Shown: positions 38,769 through 47,950 of the stretch, one piece after another
Numbering within the stretch: the stretch's first letter is position 1
Layout: each line of letters starts with the position of its first letter
Program-made: the position numbers and the translations under genes
Assembly (NCBI RefSeq): GCF_003669035.1
Contig: NZ_CP033070.1
Coordinates: 3,658,001 to 3,722,000, forward strand
DNA: 64,000 nt
Reading direction: 5' to 3'
From: Chryseobacterium sp. 3008163
GTDB lineage: Bacteria; Bacteroidota; Bacteroidia; Flavobacteriales; Weeksellaceae
Notes under the pieces: generated by a model
The model's database searches: none
What the model was told of the DNA's origin: nothing
The model's input: the letters and a program-made list of their open reading frames with translations, nothing else

Positions 38769-39815
38769 TTGGAAAAGAACAAAAAAACATCAGACTTTCT
38801 TCATATCGGAACCAAACTTTTGAAATGGTATGATATAAATGCAAGAGATTTACCCTTCAGAAATACAAAAAATCCCTACAAAATCTGGATCTGTGAGATT
38901 GTTTTCCAACAAACCAGAATTGCTCAGGGCTTAAATCATTACAATAATTTCATCAAAAGATTTCCCGATGTTCAGACTTTAGCAAACGCTGAAGAAAATG
39001 AAGTTTTACTATATTGGAAAGGTCTAGGATATTATTCAAGAGCAATAAATATTCACAAAGCAGCACAGCAAATCATCAATGATTACAACGGAGTTTTTCC
39101 TGCGGAATATGATGAAATTTTAAAACTAAAAGGGGTAGGTAAATATACAGCAGCAGCAGTTTCTAGTATTTGTTTTAACGGAAAAATGCCTGCCGTCGAT
39201 GGAAATTTCTATAGAGTTTTAAGCAGAGTTTTTGCGGATGATTTTGATGTGTCAAATTCCCGAGCTTTCAATTATTTTTCAGAACTGTCACATTTAATTA
39301 TGCCTGAAAATGTCGGAGATTTTAATCAGGCGATGATGGATTTAGGTTCGGAAATCTGCAAACCCCGAAATCCTTTATGTGGCGAATGTCCTGTAAATGA
39401 TGACTGTCTAGCGTTTTCATTAAATAAAGTTTCAGAATTTCCTGTTAAAACTAAGAAAGTAAAAGCGCAGGATTTAGGGTTAAAATACTATTTCGTTCAC
39501 AGAAACGGTGAATTTTTAATTCAGCAGAGAAAAGATGATTTTATCTGGAAAAAATTGTTTGAATTTCCGCTTGAAATTTCGGATGAATTAATTCCTTTTA
39601 TTAAAAGTGCAAAAACCGTTAATCATAAATTGACTCATAAGAACTTAAGTATAGAAATATTTAATGTTGAGGTAGATTCAGAAGAAGTTTGGAAAAATTT
39701 TATTGCTGAAAATGAATATATTATCACCAATGTTGAAAGTTCTCACGACAAATCTTTTCCGAAACCTTTAGAAAATTATATTCAAAATTATCATACAGCA
39801 TATAGAATTCTTTAA
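38769..39815 (+). CDS. mutY: A/G-specific adenine glycosylase
   Basis: 348 residues. MutY removes adenine mispaired with 8-oxoguanine. The HhH-GPD motif is LKGVGKYTAAAVSSICFNGKMPAVDGN, with the catalytic Asp in VDGN. The 4Fe-4S motif is C-x6-C-x2-C-x5-C in CKPRNPLCGECPVNDDC. The C-terminal third is the NUDIX-like 8-oxoG recognition domain. The only possible start in frame is TTG at 38769, because a stop lies four codons upstream. A miscalled base at the start is an alternative. In many Flavobacteriia ssb, gldE and gldD follow; here gldD follows directly. Confidence 0.95.
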   Translation: MEKNKKTSDFLHIGTKLLKWYDINARDLPFRNTKNPYKIWICEIVFQQTRIAQGLNHYNNFIKRFPDVQTLANAEENEVLLYWKGLGYYSRAINIHKAAQQIINDYNGVFPAEYDEILKLKGVGKYTAAAVSSICFNGKMPAVDGNFYRVLSRVFADDFDVSNSRAFNYFSELSHLIMPENVGDFNQAMMDLGSEICKPRNPLCGECPVNDDCLAFSLNKVSEFPVKTKKVKAQDLGLKYYFVHRNGEFLIQQRKDDFIWKKLFEFPLEISDELIPFIKSAKTVNHKLTHKNLSIEIFNVEVDSEEVWKNFIAENEYIITNVESSHDKSFPKPLENYIQNYHTAYRIL

Positions 39816-40062
39816 GAATATGGATCTTGGAAGTTTATATCATTGAAAATATAACTGTTCTGTTATTTGGCTCTGTCAGGATTATAAAGTTAGAAAAATA
39901 AACTTTGTTTTCTTTGCTAAGAGGAACGGCTTTGCAGACTTAAAAACAGTTAGTAGTAAAAAACTTTGCGGACTTTGCGTTTAAATAAAATTCTTATCAA
40001 ATCAAATTTCAAAACTCATTGAAATGGTGAAATTTGTGTCCTAAAATCTAAAATGTAATTTG

Positions 40063-40070
40063 TATTTTTG
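40063..40070 (+). promoter_or_regulatory. -7 box of gldD
   Basis: TATTTTTG lies only four bases before the ATG at 40075, so the transcript would be leaderless or nearly so. Confidence 0.6.
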
Positions 40071-40074
40071 CAAA

Positions 40075-40632
40075 ATGATTAGAAAAGTCATTTTTATTTT
40101 TGCTTCAATGCTTTTAATTTCTTGTGAGAAAGAGACTCAACCGAAACCTTATGGTGAATTGAGATTAGAATATCCCACACCGAAATATCAGAAATTTGAT
40201 AAAAATTGTGCATATACTTTTGAATATTCAGATTTTGCTAAGATTGTGGATGCCAAAAAACCTTGTTGGTATTACATGAATTACCCAAAGATGAAGGCAA
40301 AAGTATTTATCACTTATTTTCCTGTGAAAGGTGATTTTGCAGACCATGTAAGAGAGTCTGAGAAAATGGTGTATAAGCATACCATAAAAGCCAGTTCGAT
40401 TGATACTAAATTTTTTCAGTATCCTGAAAGAAAAGTTTATGGAAATTTCTATGAGCTGAAAGGGCAAACTGCGTCTAATCTTCAGTTTTATGCCACAGAC
40501 AGTACAAAGCATTTTGTAACTGCCTATTTGTATTTCGATACAAGACCAAAACCAGATTCTTTAGCGCCGGCAGTAGATTATATCAAAAAAGATATCATGC
40601 ACATGCTGGATACTTTTGAATGGAAAAATTAA
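40075..40632 (+). CDS. gldD: Gliding motility lipoprotein GldD
   Basis: 185 residues from the ATG at 40075; the frame opens five codons earlier inside the -7 box. The lipobox is LLISC (Cys17). The body matches GldD: KPYGELRLEYPTPKYQKFDKNCAYTFEYSDFAKI at the start, and KPCWYYMNYPKMKAKVFITYFPV. GldD is needed for gliding in Flavobacterium and for function of the type IX secretion/motility apparatus. A T9SS cargo is encoded at 53344. The usual neighbours ssb and gldE are absent from the 259-base gap after mutY. Confidence 0.93.
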   Translation: MIRKVIFIFASMLLISCEKETQPKPYGELRLEYPTPKYQKFDKNCAYTFEYSDFAKIVDAKKPCWYYMNYPKMKAKVFITYFPVKGDFADHVRESEKMVYKHTIKASSIDTKFFQYPERKVYGNFYELKGQTASNLQFYATDSTKHFVTAYLYFDTRPKPDSLAPAVDYIKKDIMHMLDTFEWKN

Positions 40633-40703
40633 TATTAAAAAATAACTTTATAATTATATGAAATCATAAGATTACATATAATATAAAAAAATAGAAAATA
40701 CAT

Positions 40704-40727
40704 ATGACATCGCTAGATTGCATATGA
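40704..40727 (+). other. Possible 7-codon upstream ORF of the sugar kinase gene
   Basis: ATG ACA TCG CTA GAT TGC ATA TGA. The 15-base context AGAAAATACATATGA around its start is repeated exactly around the kinase start at 40742-40756. This could be a leader peptide or only a short duplication of the start region. Confidence 0.3.
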
Positions 40728-40752
40728 CCTTTAAAAAAATAAGAAAATACAT

Positions 40753-41673
40753 ATGAAACTTTTAGTTGTAGGAAGTGTTGCGTTTGATGCAATAGAAACA
40801 CCATTTGGTAAAACAGATAAGATTTTAGGAGGAGCTGCCACGTATATTGGGATTACCTCATCAGTGATGGGAGTGAAATCTGGGATTGTTTCTGTTGTGG
40901 GAGGAGATTTTCCCCAAGAGCATTTAGATATGTTCACCAAGAGAGATATCAACATCGAAGGATTAGAAATCGTAAAAGACGGAAAAACTTTCTTTTGGTC
41001 AGGAAAATATCATAACGATTTAAATACAAGAGACACATTAGCAACTGAAGTGAATGTTCTTGAAAACTTCGACCCGAAAATTCCAGAATCTATGCAGGAT
41101 GCGGAGATTTTACTTTTAGGAAATCTACATCCTGGCGTTCAATTGTCTGTTCTTGAAAAAATGAATCAGCGTCCAAAACTGGTCATTTTAGATACTATGA
41201 ATTTCTGGATGGATTCTGCTTTGGATATTTTAAAAGATATGATTGCTAAAACTGACGTGATCAGCATCAACGACGAAGAAGCAAGACAGCTTTCAGGTGA
41301 ATATTCTTTGGTGAAAGCTGCTAAAAAAATTCATACGATGGGACCAAAATTTGTCATCATCAAAAAAGGTGAGCACGGAGCGATTCTTTTCCATGATGGT
41401 AAAATATTTGCTATTCCTGCGCTTCCATTAGAAGAAGTTTTCGATCCGACGGGTGCTGGAGATACTTTTGCAGGAGGTTTTGCTGCATATTTAGCTAAAA
41501 AAGGAAAGTTCGATTTTGAAACAATGAAGTCTGCATTGATCGTAGGTTCTGCGATGGCATCTTTCACTGTAGAAAAATTCGGAACAGAAAGAATAGAGGA
41601 AGTAAACGAGGCTGATATGCTGGAAAGAATCAATCAATTCAAAGAATTGACGACTTTTACTGTTGAGTTGTAA
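40753..41673 (+). CDS. PfkB-family sugar kinase
   Basis: 306 residues. The N-terminal region GGAATYIGITSSVMGVKSGIVSVVGGDF and the C-terminal PfkB signature DPTGAGDTFAGGFAAYLAK identify a ribokinase/PfkB-type kinase, with Asp in GAGD as the catalytic base. It phosphorylates a sugar or nucleoside with ATP in the cytoplasm; the substrate is not readable. It lies upstream of the SurA-like gene in the same direction, but a separate -7 box follows its stop. Confidence 0.93.
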   Translation: MKLLVVGSVAFDAIETPFGKTDKILGGAATYIGITSSVMGVKSGIVSVVGGDFPQEHLDMFTKRDINIEGLEIVKDGKTFFWSGKYHNDLNTRDTLATEVNVLENFDPKIPESMQDAEILLLGNLHPGVQLSVLEKMNQRPKLVILDTMNFWMDSALDILKDMIAKTDVISINDEEARQLSGEYSLVKAAKKIHTMGPKFVIIKKGEHGAILFHDGKIFAIPALPLEEVFDPTGAGDTFAGGFAAYLAKKGKFDFETMKSALIVGSAMASFTVEKFGTERIEEVNEADMLERINQFKELTTFTVEL

Positions 41674-41734
41674 TCAAACAACTCTTTTAAGAAATATTTA
41701 TAATAAAAAATTGAGTGTAATTCGTTAAGAATTA

Positions 41735-41742
41735 TAAATTTG
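41735..41742 (+). promoter_or_regulatory. -7 box of the SurA-like gene
   Basis: TAAATTTG, an exact consensus match 21 bases before the ATG. Confidence 0.6.
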
Positions 41743-41763
41743 CAACTCGTTTAAAATAGTAAA

Positions 41764-43131
41764 ATGATAAATAAATTAAAAATTGCTTTTCTTTTTGGGA
41801 TTTTTACTTTGTTGTTTTCAACAAAAGTGAATGCTCAGCTAAAGCCGGGTCAATTAATCGACGGTATTGCGGCTGTGATAGGCAATGAAATTGTGCTTGA
41901 ATCTGATGTTGAGGAGCAGATGAATTACGGAAAACAGCAAGGTGCTGGTACCACTGATAAATGTGACTTTTTGGAGAATCTGATCAATAACAAATTTCTT
42001 GTTTTTGAAGCTAAAAAAGACACGCTGATCGAAAACCGTTCTGCGGCAATGAAAGAGGGTGCAAATGCGAAGTATAATCAATTGCTTTCTCAGTTTCCTG
42101 ACGAAAAAGCGATGTTGACGGCTTATAAATTCAGAACCGGATATGAGATGAAGAATGCTATCGAAAAAATAGATACAGATACGTATTACGGTCAGGCAAA
42201 GTATCAGAGAATTACAGAAAAAGCTGACGTTACTCCTAACGAAGTAACAGATTTTTATAATATGTTTAAGACTCAATTACCTGAGATTAAAGATGAGGTT
42301 TCTCTTTCGCAAATCGTAATGAATCCTAAACTGACTGAAGCTCACAAGGATGAGCTGATTAATAAGTTGAAGAAAATCAAAGCAGATATTGCTGGTGGAG
42401 AAAGTTTTGATAGTCAGGCAAGAATTTATTCTGAAGATCCAGGTTCTGCAGCTAATGGAGGTTTGATGAAAAATGTTTTCAAAGGTCAGATGGTGAAACC
42501 GTTCGAAGCAGCAGCTTTAAACTTACAAGAAGGTGAAATTTCTGATCCTATCGAATCTGAATTTGGGTATCACATCATTCAGTTGGTGAAAAAATCAGGT
42601 AAAGTGTATGACGCAAGACATATTCTTTTGAAGTCTACACCTACAGCTGAAGAAATTACTACCGCTAAAAAGAAATTGGACAGCATCAGAGATCTTATTT
42701 TGGCTGAAAAAATTACTTTTAAAGATGCTTCATTTAAATTTTCTGACGATAAAAGAACGAAATTCAACGCAGGTATAATTCCTGGTGGCGATGGTTCAAA
42801 CAAAATTGAAAGAGAAAGTATTCCAGGAACAATAAGCTACGAATTGGCAGGTTTAAATAAAGGAGATATCACTACGGCTTTCGATGATAAAGATGACAGA
42901 GACAGAAGTGTGGTGAAGATTGTGAAAATCGAAGATGTTATTCCTTCTCACCAGATTACTTTAGAAACCGATTATGACCGAATCAAGCAGATGGCCTTGC
43001 GTAAGAAACAGGCCGAAATGGTTGAAAAATTTGTAAATTCAAAACTTTCAACAACCTTTATTTCAATCGATGGTCGTTATGACAATTGTAATTTTAAAGG
43101 AAACTGGAAGAAAGAAGCCATGAAAAAATAA
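41764..43131 (+). CDS. SurA-like periplasmic peptidylprolyl isomerase
   Basis: 455 residues. A signal peptide (cleavage near VNA-QL) is followed by a SurA N-terminal chaperone region (IDGIAAVIGNEIVLESDVEEQM). Two parvulin (rotamase) domains follow: about residues 175-275 (LSQIVMNP...FGYHIIQLVKKSG) and about 278-380 (DARHILLKSTP...). It assists folding of outer-membrane proteins in the periplasm. It is followed by a strong terminator. Confidence 0.93.
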   Translation: MINKLKIAFLFGIFTLLFSTKVNAQLKPGQLIDGIAAVIGNEIVLESDVEEQMNYGKQQGAGTTDKCDFLENLINNKFLVFEAKKDTLIENRSAAMKEGANAKYNQLLSQFPDEKAMLTAYKFRTGYEMKNAIEKIDTDTYYGQAKYQRITEKADVTPNEVTDFYNMFKTQLPEIKDEVSLSQIVMNPKLTEAHKDELINKLKKIKADIAGGESFDSQARIYSEDPGSAANGGLMKNVFKGQMVKPFEAAALNLQEGEISDPIESEFGYHIIQLVKKSGKVYDARHILLKSTPTAEEITTAKKKLDSIRDLILAEKITFKDASFKFSDDKRTKFNAGIIPGGDGSNKIERESIPGTISYELAGLNKGDITTAFDDKDDRDRSVVKIVKIEDVIPSHQITLETDYDRIKQMALRKKQAEMVEKFVNSKLSTTFISIDGRYDNCNFKGNWKKEAMKK

Positions 43132-43137
43132 AAAATC

Positions 43138-43169
43138 AAAACCTTCAGAATTATCTGAAGGTTTTTTTA
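43138..43169 (+). terminator. Terminator of the SurA-like gene
   Basis: ACCTTCAGA and TCTGAAGGT pair around ATTA, followed by seven T residues. Confidence 0.9.
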
Positions 43170-43217
43170 TGTAGAAATTCTCTAAAAGTTTTTATTTTTG
43201 AGTAAAATGTAACATTG

Positions 43218-43717
43218 ATGGATTATAATTTTTATCAGCAAAAATTTCAAAAAGCAGTAGAAGATATTTTCTTCATGCAATTTAATGATCTGGGCTTGAA
43301 ATTATCTGTTGAAAAAGTTTTAGAATCCGTTACATTGAAAATTTATAAACCTGAATGGTCAAATAATTTCAATTCTCCATTAAACTCAAAAGTAGAATAT
43401 TTTTTTCGGTTTGGGTAAATGATAAAACGATTAAAGAAGGAAAGCTATATTATAATATTCATGCTTTAAAACTTCGTGACCTGAAAGGTTATAAAATTTC
43501 AAGCAGAAATTTCGCCGAAAAATTCAGGAATAAATTTGTTGAATATCAGGGAGATTGGGAAAACGTAGATGTGAATTTTGGTCCGTTAACTCTAATGGAA
43601 GGCTGGATCACTTTGAATCTTGAAGAAATTCAAAGTGATATCATTGATTTAGCTTGGGATTTTTTAAAAATAAGTCCGTTGATTGATGAAACTTTAAGTG
43701 GTTTTAAATCTAAATAA
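43218..43717 (+). pseudogene. Hypothetical protein, frameshifted
   Basis: Restored length is 166 residues. It starts MDYNFYQQKFQKAVEDIFFMQF. The run of seven T residues near 43396-43402 needs an eighth, which gives KVEYFFSVWVNDKTIKEGKLYYNIHALKLRDL and runs to a stop at 43715. The continuation has the same base composition and reads without a stop, so a single protein is likely. It has no signal peptide or membrane helix. The family is not recognised. Confidence 0.65.
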
Positions 43718-43768
43718 TCAGTTTAGTTTTTTATTTTTCAAAACAAGAGTTTTTAGTATTTTTACAAT

Positions 43769-44758
43769 ATGAGCAATTTTATAGATTTCAATTCAGCTAA
43801 AAAACTTCACGAGATGCAGGAAAGCAGAAATAGAATTACCGAACTTTTTAATATTCAATATCCTATCATTCAGGCCGGCATGATTTGGCATTCAGGCTGG
43901 AGATTAGCATCAGCAGTTTCAAACTGTGGCGGATTGGGTTTAATTGGTTCTGCAAGCATGTATCCCGATATTCTGCGTGAAAATATTCAGAAATGTAAGA
44001 AAGCTACCGATAAGTCTTTTGGAGTAAATATAGCTTTGCTATACCCCAATTTAGAAGAAATTATCAACATTATTTTAGAAGAAGGTGTAAAAATAGTTTT
44101 TACCTCAGCCGGAAGTCCTAAAACGTATACAGAAACATTACAAAAAGAGGGAGTGAAAGTTGCTCATGTAGTTTCTTCAACCAAATTTGCGATGAAGAGC
44201 GAAGATGCCGGAGTTGATGCTGTTGTTGCCGAAGGATTTGAAGCGGGTGGTCACAACGGAAGAGATGAAACCACAACTTTTTGCCTGATTCCCAACGTTA
44301 AAAAACATATTTCAAAGCCATTAATCGCAGCTGGTGGAATTGCTCTCGGTTCTCAAATGAAAGCTGCCATGATTTTAGGCGCTGACGGAGTTCAGATTGG
44401 AAGCCGTTTTGCCGCAACGGTGGAAGCTAGTGCTCACGATAATTGGAAGAAGAAAATCACCGAACTGAATGAAGGTGACACTCATCTTACTTTGAAAGAA
44501 TTAGCGCCCGTAAGAATGGTTAAAAATAAATTCTTTAACGAGCTGGAGGAGATTTATAACGTCGGAAGAAATTCTGAATCACTGGTTGCCGCTTTAGGAA
44601 GAGCCAGAGCAAAAAAAGGAATGTTTGAAGGTGATATGGAAGAAGGTGAATTGGAAATCGGTCAGGTTTCAGCTTTGATTGATGAGGTTTTGCCTGCGGA
44701 AACTGTTTTTGCGAATCTTTTGAAAGAGTTTGAAGATGTTAAAATGCCTAAGTTTTAA
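43769..44758 (+). CDS. NAD(P)H-dependent flavin oxidoreductase (nitronate monooxygenase family)
   Basis: 329 residues in a TIM-barrel FMN fold. The N-terminal signature is YPIIQAGMIWHSGWRLASAVSNCGGLGLIGSASM. The catalytic/FMN region is VVAEGFEAGGHNGRDET, with the conserved His, and the phosphate-binding segment is ALGSQMKAAMILGADGVQIGSRFAAT. Relatives oxidise nitronates or act as enoyl-ACP reductases (FabK); which applies here is not decided. It is monocistronic. Confidence 0.9.
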   Translation: MSNFIDFNSAKKLHEMQESRNRITELFNIQYPIIQAGMIWHSGWRLASAVSNCGGLGLIGSASMYPDILRENIQKCKKATDKSFGVNIALLYPNLEEIINIILEEGVKIVFTSAGSPKTYTETLQKEGVKVAHVVSSTKFAMKSEDAGVDAVVAEGFEAGGHNGRDETTTFCLIPNVKKHISKPLIAAGGIALGSQMKAAMILGADGVQIGSRFAATVEASAHDNWKKKITELNEGDTHLTLKELAPVRMVKNKFFNELEEIYNVGRNSESLVAALGRARAKKGMFEGDMEEGELEIGQVSALIDEVLPAETVFANLLKEFEDVKMPKF

Positions 44759-44770
44759 TAAACTTAAAAT

Positions 44771-44905
44771 TAGGAAGTCCCAATTCCACTCCTCTGAAGG
44801 AATTTTTGACGGGGTGGTTCTTATTTTCAAACGATTAAAAATATCAATAGGAGCGGACTTTAGTCCGCTTTCTTAGTTTATAATCAATCGGCTTTAGCCA
44901 AAATT
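44771..44905. repeat. Compound repeat region: inverted copy 2 plus GCGGACTTTAGTCCGC palindrome
   Basis: CCACTCCTCTGAAGGAATTTTT and GACGGGGTGGTT (44779-44818) are the reverse-oriented counterpart of 14258-14321. Next comes the perfect palindrome GCGGACTTTAGTCCGC (44853-44868), then ATCGGCTTTAGCCAAAA. All are intergenic between two convergent genes. Confidence 0.6.
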
Positions 44906-44910
44906 TATAA

Positions 44911-45522
44911 TTACCCGATTTCAAATTCAATATTTTTCCTCGCCTGATTTTCATATTTAGCTTTGAAATATTCAGTTTTAAAAATACTTTCCAGTTCCAA
45001 AAAATGCTGCAGAACTTTTTTCCTTCCCGGTTTGTATAGAAAATCCGGATAAATAGAATATTCCTTTCTGATTTGCTCAGTGTACTTTACATAGGATTCA
45101 ATATCCTTTCCAAGAATTGATAAATCAGCATCTAGCAAATAATTAGTGTCATTACTTTTTGATTTCTGATGAGATTTTGTCGCTAAAATCTGCTTTGAAA
45201 TTTCTTCAATATCAGTTTTATTTAAACCCAATTTTTCAAGACTCAACTTTGCAAATTCTGCGCTTTTTTCTTCGTTCAGTTTTGAACTTGCATCATAAAT
45301 TACATCATGATAAAAAACTGAAAACGAAATATTAGTAAAGTTTACAATTCTATCTTTCACCAATTCCAATTCAGAAAACATATTTTCTAAATGACTTAGA
45401 TTGTGATAATGTCTTCCTTTCTCAGCATATTTTTTCTCAATTTCAAGCCAAAAAACCTCAACCAGCATTTTGTCTTGATTGAATGGTGAACAAAGTTGAA
45501 AAAAATAATCTCTTAAATTCAT
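44911..45522 (-). CDS. HD-superfamily predicted phosphohydrolase
   Basis: 203 residues, soluble. Metal-ligand motifs GRHYHNLSHL (near residue 36) and FYHDVIYD (near residue 70) match the small predicted HD metal-dependent phosphohydrolases. A later Asp (LLDADLSILG) fits the final ligand. The substrate is unknown. The gene lies 24 bases downstream of the rhodanese gene in the same direction, so co-transcription is likely. Confidence 0.85.
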   Translation of the reverse strand: MNLRDYFFQLCSPFNQDKMLVEVFWLEIEKKYAEKGRHYHNLSHLENMFSELELVKDRIVNFTNISFSVFYHDVIYDASSKLNEEKSAEFAKLSLEKLGLNKTDIEEISKQILATKSHQKSKSNDTNYLLDADLSILGKDIESYVKYTEQIRKEYSIYPDFLYKPGRKKVLQHFLELESIFKTEYFKAKYENQARKNIEFEIG

Positions 45523-45546
45523 ACTTAAAGAAATAAAAAAAGGAAC

Positions 45547-45846
45547 TTAAAAAGTTCCTTGATTTGCTTCTAAATGCGCTTTCAACTCAGCCCATCCGCC
45601 GCCGTTGTAGCCGTCTTCTAAACCTTGAGACTGTAGGAAATCTAAAGCTTTTCCGCTTCTGTTTCCGCTTCTGCAGAATAAAACAACCGGCTTATCGATC
45701 GATAAAATTTCTTCTTTTCTATCTTCTACCTCACCCAACGGGATATTTTGAGCGCCCTCTATATTTCCGTCCATTTCCAATTCCATGGGTTCACGAACGT
45801 CGATTAATGCATAATTTCCTGATTTTAATACTTCTGCTAATGACAT
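45547..45846 (-). CDS. Rhodanese-like domain protein
   Basis: 99 residues forming a single rhodanese domain. The catalytic loop is FCRSGNRSG with Cys58. The N-terminal motif is LIDVREPMELEMDGNIEGAQNIPLGE. Such stand-alone rhodaneses transfer sulfane sulfur in the cytoplasm. It appears to be the first gene of a two-gene unit with the HD protein. Confidence 0.93.
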   Translation of the reverse strand: MSLAEVLKSGNYALIDVREPMELEMDGNIEGAQNIPLGEVEDRKEEILSIDKPVVLFCRSGNRSGKALDFLQSQGLEDGYNGGGWAELKAHLEANQGTF

Positions 45847-45932
45847 AATATTGCTTTCTTTTAAGTTAAATTTAAAAAAGGAGGTGAACTTTTTTCACGC
45901 ATCCAAACTCCAACAAATTTATAAAATAATCT

Positions 45933-45940
45933 TAGTTTTG
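45933..45940 (+). promoter_or_regulatory. -7 box of queG
   Basis: TAGTTTTG, a TAnnTTTG match, lies 13 bases before the queG ATG. Confidence 0.6.
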
Positions 45941-45953
45941 CAATGCGAAATCT

Positions 45954-46898
45954 ATGAATTCAACAGCCGAAAAATATTCACAATTAATCAAATCTAAAGC
46001 TAAAAGTTTTGGGTTTCAAAATTGTGGAATTTCAAAGGCTGATTTTCTGGAAGAAGATGCACACCACCTTGAAAAATGGCTGAAGAATAACTACCATGGC
46101 GAAATGAAATACATGGAAAATCATTTTGATAAACGTCTTGATCCCAGGCTTTTGGTAGAAGGTTCAAAATCTGTAATTTCACTTTCTTATAACTATTTTC
46201 CTGAAGAGAAAATTTCAACGTTGGAGAATTTCAAAATATCAAAATATGCGTATGCCGAAGATTATCATGAAGTGGTAAAAGAAATTCTTCGGGATATGGT
46301 GGCTGAATTGCAGAATGAAATCGGTGATTTTGGTTTCCGGGTTTTCGTAGATTCTGCACCAGTTTTAGAAAGAAGCTGGGCGAAAAAATCAGGAATTGGC
46401 TGGGTTGGCAAAAATGCTAACTTAATAACCAAGCAAAGTGGTTCGTTTTATTTTTTGGCCGAAATTATTTGTGATTTAGATCTAATTCCAGATCACGAAA
46501 CGACTGATTATTGTGGGAGTTGCAGAAAATGTATCGATGCATGTCCTACAGATGCGATTGTTTCAGAAAAAATCGTGGACGGAAGCAAATGTATTTCCTA
46601 TGCAACGATTGAATTAAAAAATGAAATTCCTGATTCATTTAAAGGTAAAATGGAAGACTGGATGTTTGGCTGCGATATCTGCCAAGATGTTTGTCCGTGG
46701 AACCGTTTTTCTGCACCGAATCTTCAGGCAAAATTTAAACCTAACAAAGCTTTGAAAAATTTCAAAAAAGATGAATGGAAAGAATTAACTCAGGAAATAT
46801 TCTCCGAAATTTTCAGAAAATCACCTGTCAAGCGGACAAAATTTGCAGGTTTAAAAAGAAATATTGAGTTTTTGAATCAATCTTCAGAGAAATTATAG
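45954..46898 (+). CDS. queG: Epoxyqueuosine reductase
   Basis: 314 residues. QueG reduces epoxyqueuosine to queuosine in tRNA anticodons, using cobalamin and two 4Fe-4S clusters. Cluster motifs are [17 protein letters not shown] and [16 protein letters not shown]. The N-terminal region ([25 protein letters not shown]) and [11 protein letters not shown] are typical. It is single, on its own promoter. Confidence 0.96.
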   Translation: MNSTAEKYSQLIKSKAKSFGFQNCGISKADFLEEDAHHLEKWLKNNYHGEMKYMENHFDKRLDPRLLVEGSKSVISLSYNYFPEEKISTLENFKISKYAYAEDYHEVVKEILRDMVAELQNEIGDFGFRVFVDSAPVLERSWAKKSGIGWVGKNANLITKQSGSFYFLAEIICDLDLIPDHETTDYCGSCRKCIDACPTDAIVSEKIVDGSKCISYATIELKNEIPDSFKGKMEDWMFGCDICQDVCPWNRFSAPNLQAKFKPNKALKNFKKDEWKELTQEIFSEIFRKSPVKRTKFAGLKRNIEFLNQSSEKL

Positions 46899-47078
46899 TA
46901 AAATCTAAAGGTGAAAATATCTGTCTGGAAATTTTACTTTCCAAAAATAAAGTGGGTGATTCACCATTCCTTAAAAGCTTAGTTTTAAAGAAACAGAAGA
47001 TTTTAAACCGTAAAAATTTAAAAAGCCCTTTCCACAAAAGAAAAAATGACTTTCAAAAAGAGAATATCTTTAAGAAAA

Positions 47079-47159
47079 TCAACGTTTTTTTTGGGTTCTT
47101 TTAGGAGCTGTTTTTACTCTTACTTTAAATCTTTTCTGGGATTTCATGTTTTTATTCAT
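47079..47159 (-). CDS. Small very basic peptide (26 aa)
   Basis: 26 residues, 12 of them Lys or Arg, ending VKTAPKRTQKKR. The composition resembles small ribosomal or nucleic-acid-binding proteins; I do not recognise it. Support comes from a well-formed promoter on the minus strand: TTTG (plus-strand CAAA at 47207-47210), a 19-base spacer, then TAAATTTA (47180-47187), 20 bases before the ATG. It is divergent from the gene at 47263. The open frame extends further upstream, but that part overlaps the promoter. Confidence 0.5.
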   Translation of the reverse strand: MNKNMKSQKRFKVRVKTAPKRTQKKR

Positions 47160-47262
47160 ATTTCCAAGTGTTTGTTCTTTAAATTTACTGATATTTCGGA
47201 ATAAAACAAATACTTTTACGAAAAATTCAAAATTAAATTTTATTAAAATTAGAATCAAAAAC

Positions 47263-47946
47263 ATGAGTGCGAAAATTATATTCATTTATATTCTAAAAAC
47301 CATCGGAATTCTCATAGGAATTATTGTTGTCTATTGCCTTTTGGGATATTTGCTTCCCTTTATTGAAGTTTCTGCCAAAGATGACGGTGAGAAAAAAGAA
47401 ATTCCCATTTACATTTACACCAACGGTGTTCATACGGACATTGTGATGCCGGTTAAGAACGATTTGTACGATTGGAGTTCTAAAATACCTTTTGAAAATA
47501 CAACCTCAAAGAGAACGGATTATAATTATGTAGGAATCGGCTGGGGCGACAAAGGTTTTTATCTCGATACACCAACCTGGGCAGACCTGAAATTTTCAAC
47601 GGCAGTAAAAGCTGCATTTTGGATGAGCGAATCTGCCATGCATACGTCATTCTACAAAACAATGACCGAAGCTTCCGACTGCAAAAAAATAATGATCAGC
47701 AAAAAACAATATCTAGATTTGGTGAAATTTATCGATTCTAAATTTGATAAAGATGCCAACGGAAATTATCTCCTGATTCCGACAAAAGCAGTGTACAGCG
47801 ATAACGATGCGTTTTATGATGCGCAGGGAAGTTATAGCTTTTTAAATACCTGCAATACCTGGGCAAATGATGCGCTGAAAGCTGCAGGACAAAAAGCTGC
47901 ATGGTGGACGCCAACAGACTACGGTATTTTCTTACATTATAAATAA
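47263..47946 (+). CDS. TIGR02117/DUF2459 family protein
   Basis: 227 residues from the ATG at 47263; the frame opens 39 codons earlier but that part overlaps the divergent small gene and promoter. A single N-terminal membrane helix (about residues 5-30) precedes the domain. Conserved motifs are NGVHTDIVMPV, YVGIGWGDKGFYLDTPTWADL and LNTCNTWANDALKAAG, which match the TIGR02117/DUF2459 family. The family may be a cysteine-peptidase-like fold; its function is unknown. It is four bases upstream of the L,D-transpeptidase-like gene, so the two are an operon. Confidence 0.88.
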   Translation: MSAKIIFIYILKTIGILIGIIVVYCLLGYLLPFIEVSAKDDGEKKEIPIYIYTNGVHTDIVMPVKNDLYDWSSKIPFENTTSKRTDYNYVGIGWGDKGFYLDTPTWADLKFSTAVKAAFWMSESAMHTSFYKTMTEASDCKKIMISKKQYLDLVKFIDSKFDKDANGNYLLIPTKAVYSDNDAFYDAQGSYSFLNTCNTWANDALKAAGQKAAWWTPTDYGIFLHYK

Positions 47947-47950
47947 TTGA

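Noticed and set aside
45878..45887. AAGGAGGTGA as a Shine-Dalgarno site
   Set aside because: It is 66 bases before the queG start with no start codon at proper distance, and the 16S tail lacks the complementary core.
47146..47262. Upstream extension of the TIGR02117 gene
   Set aside because: It overlaps the divergent promoter and the small basic gene, and places non-family sequence before the membrane helix.
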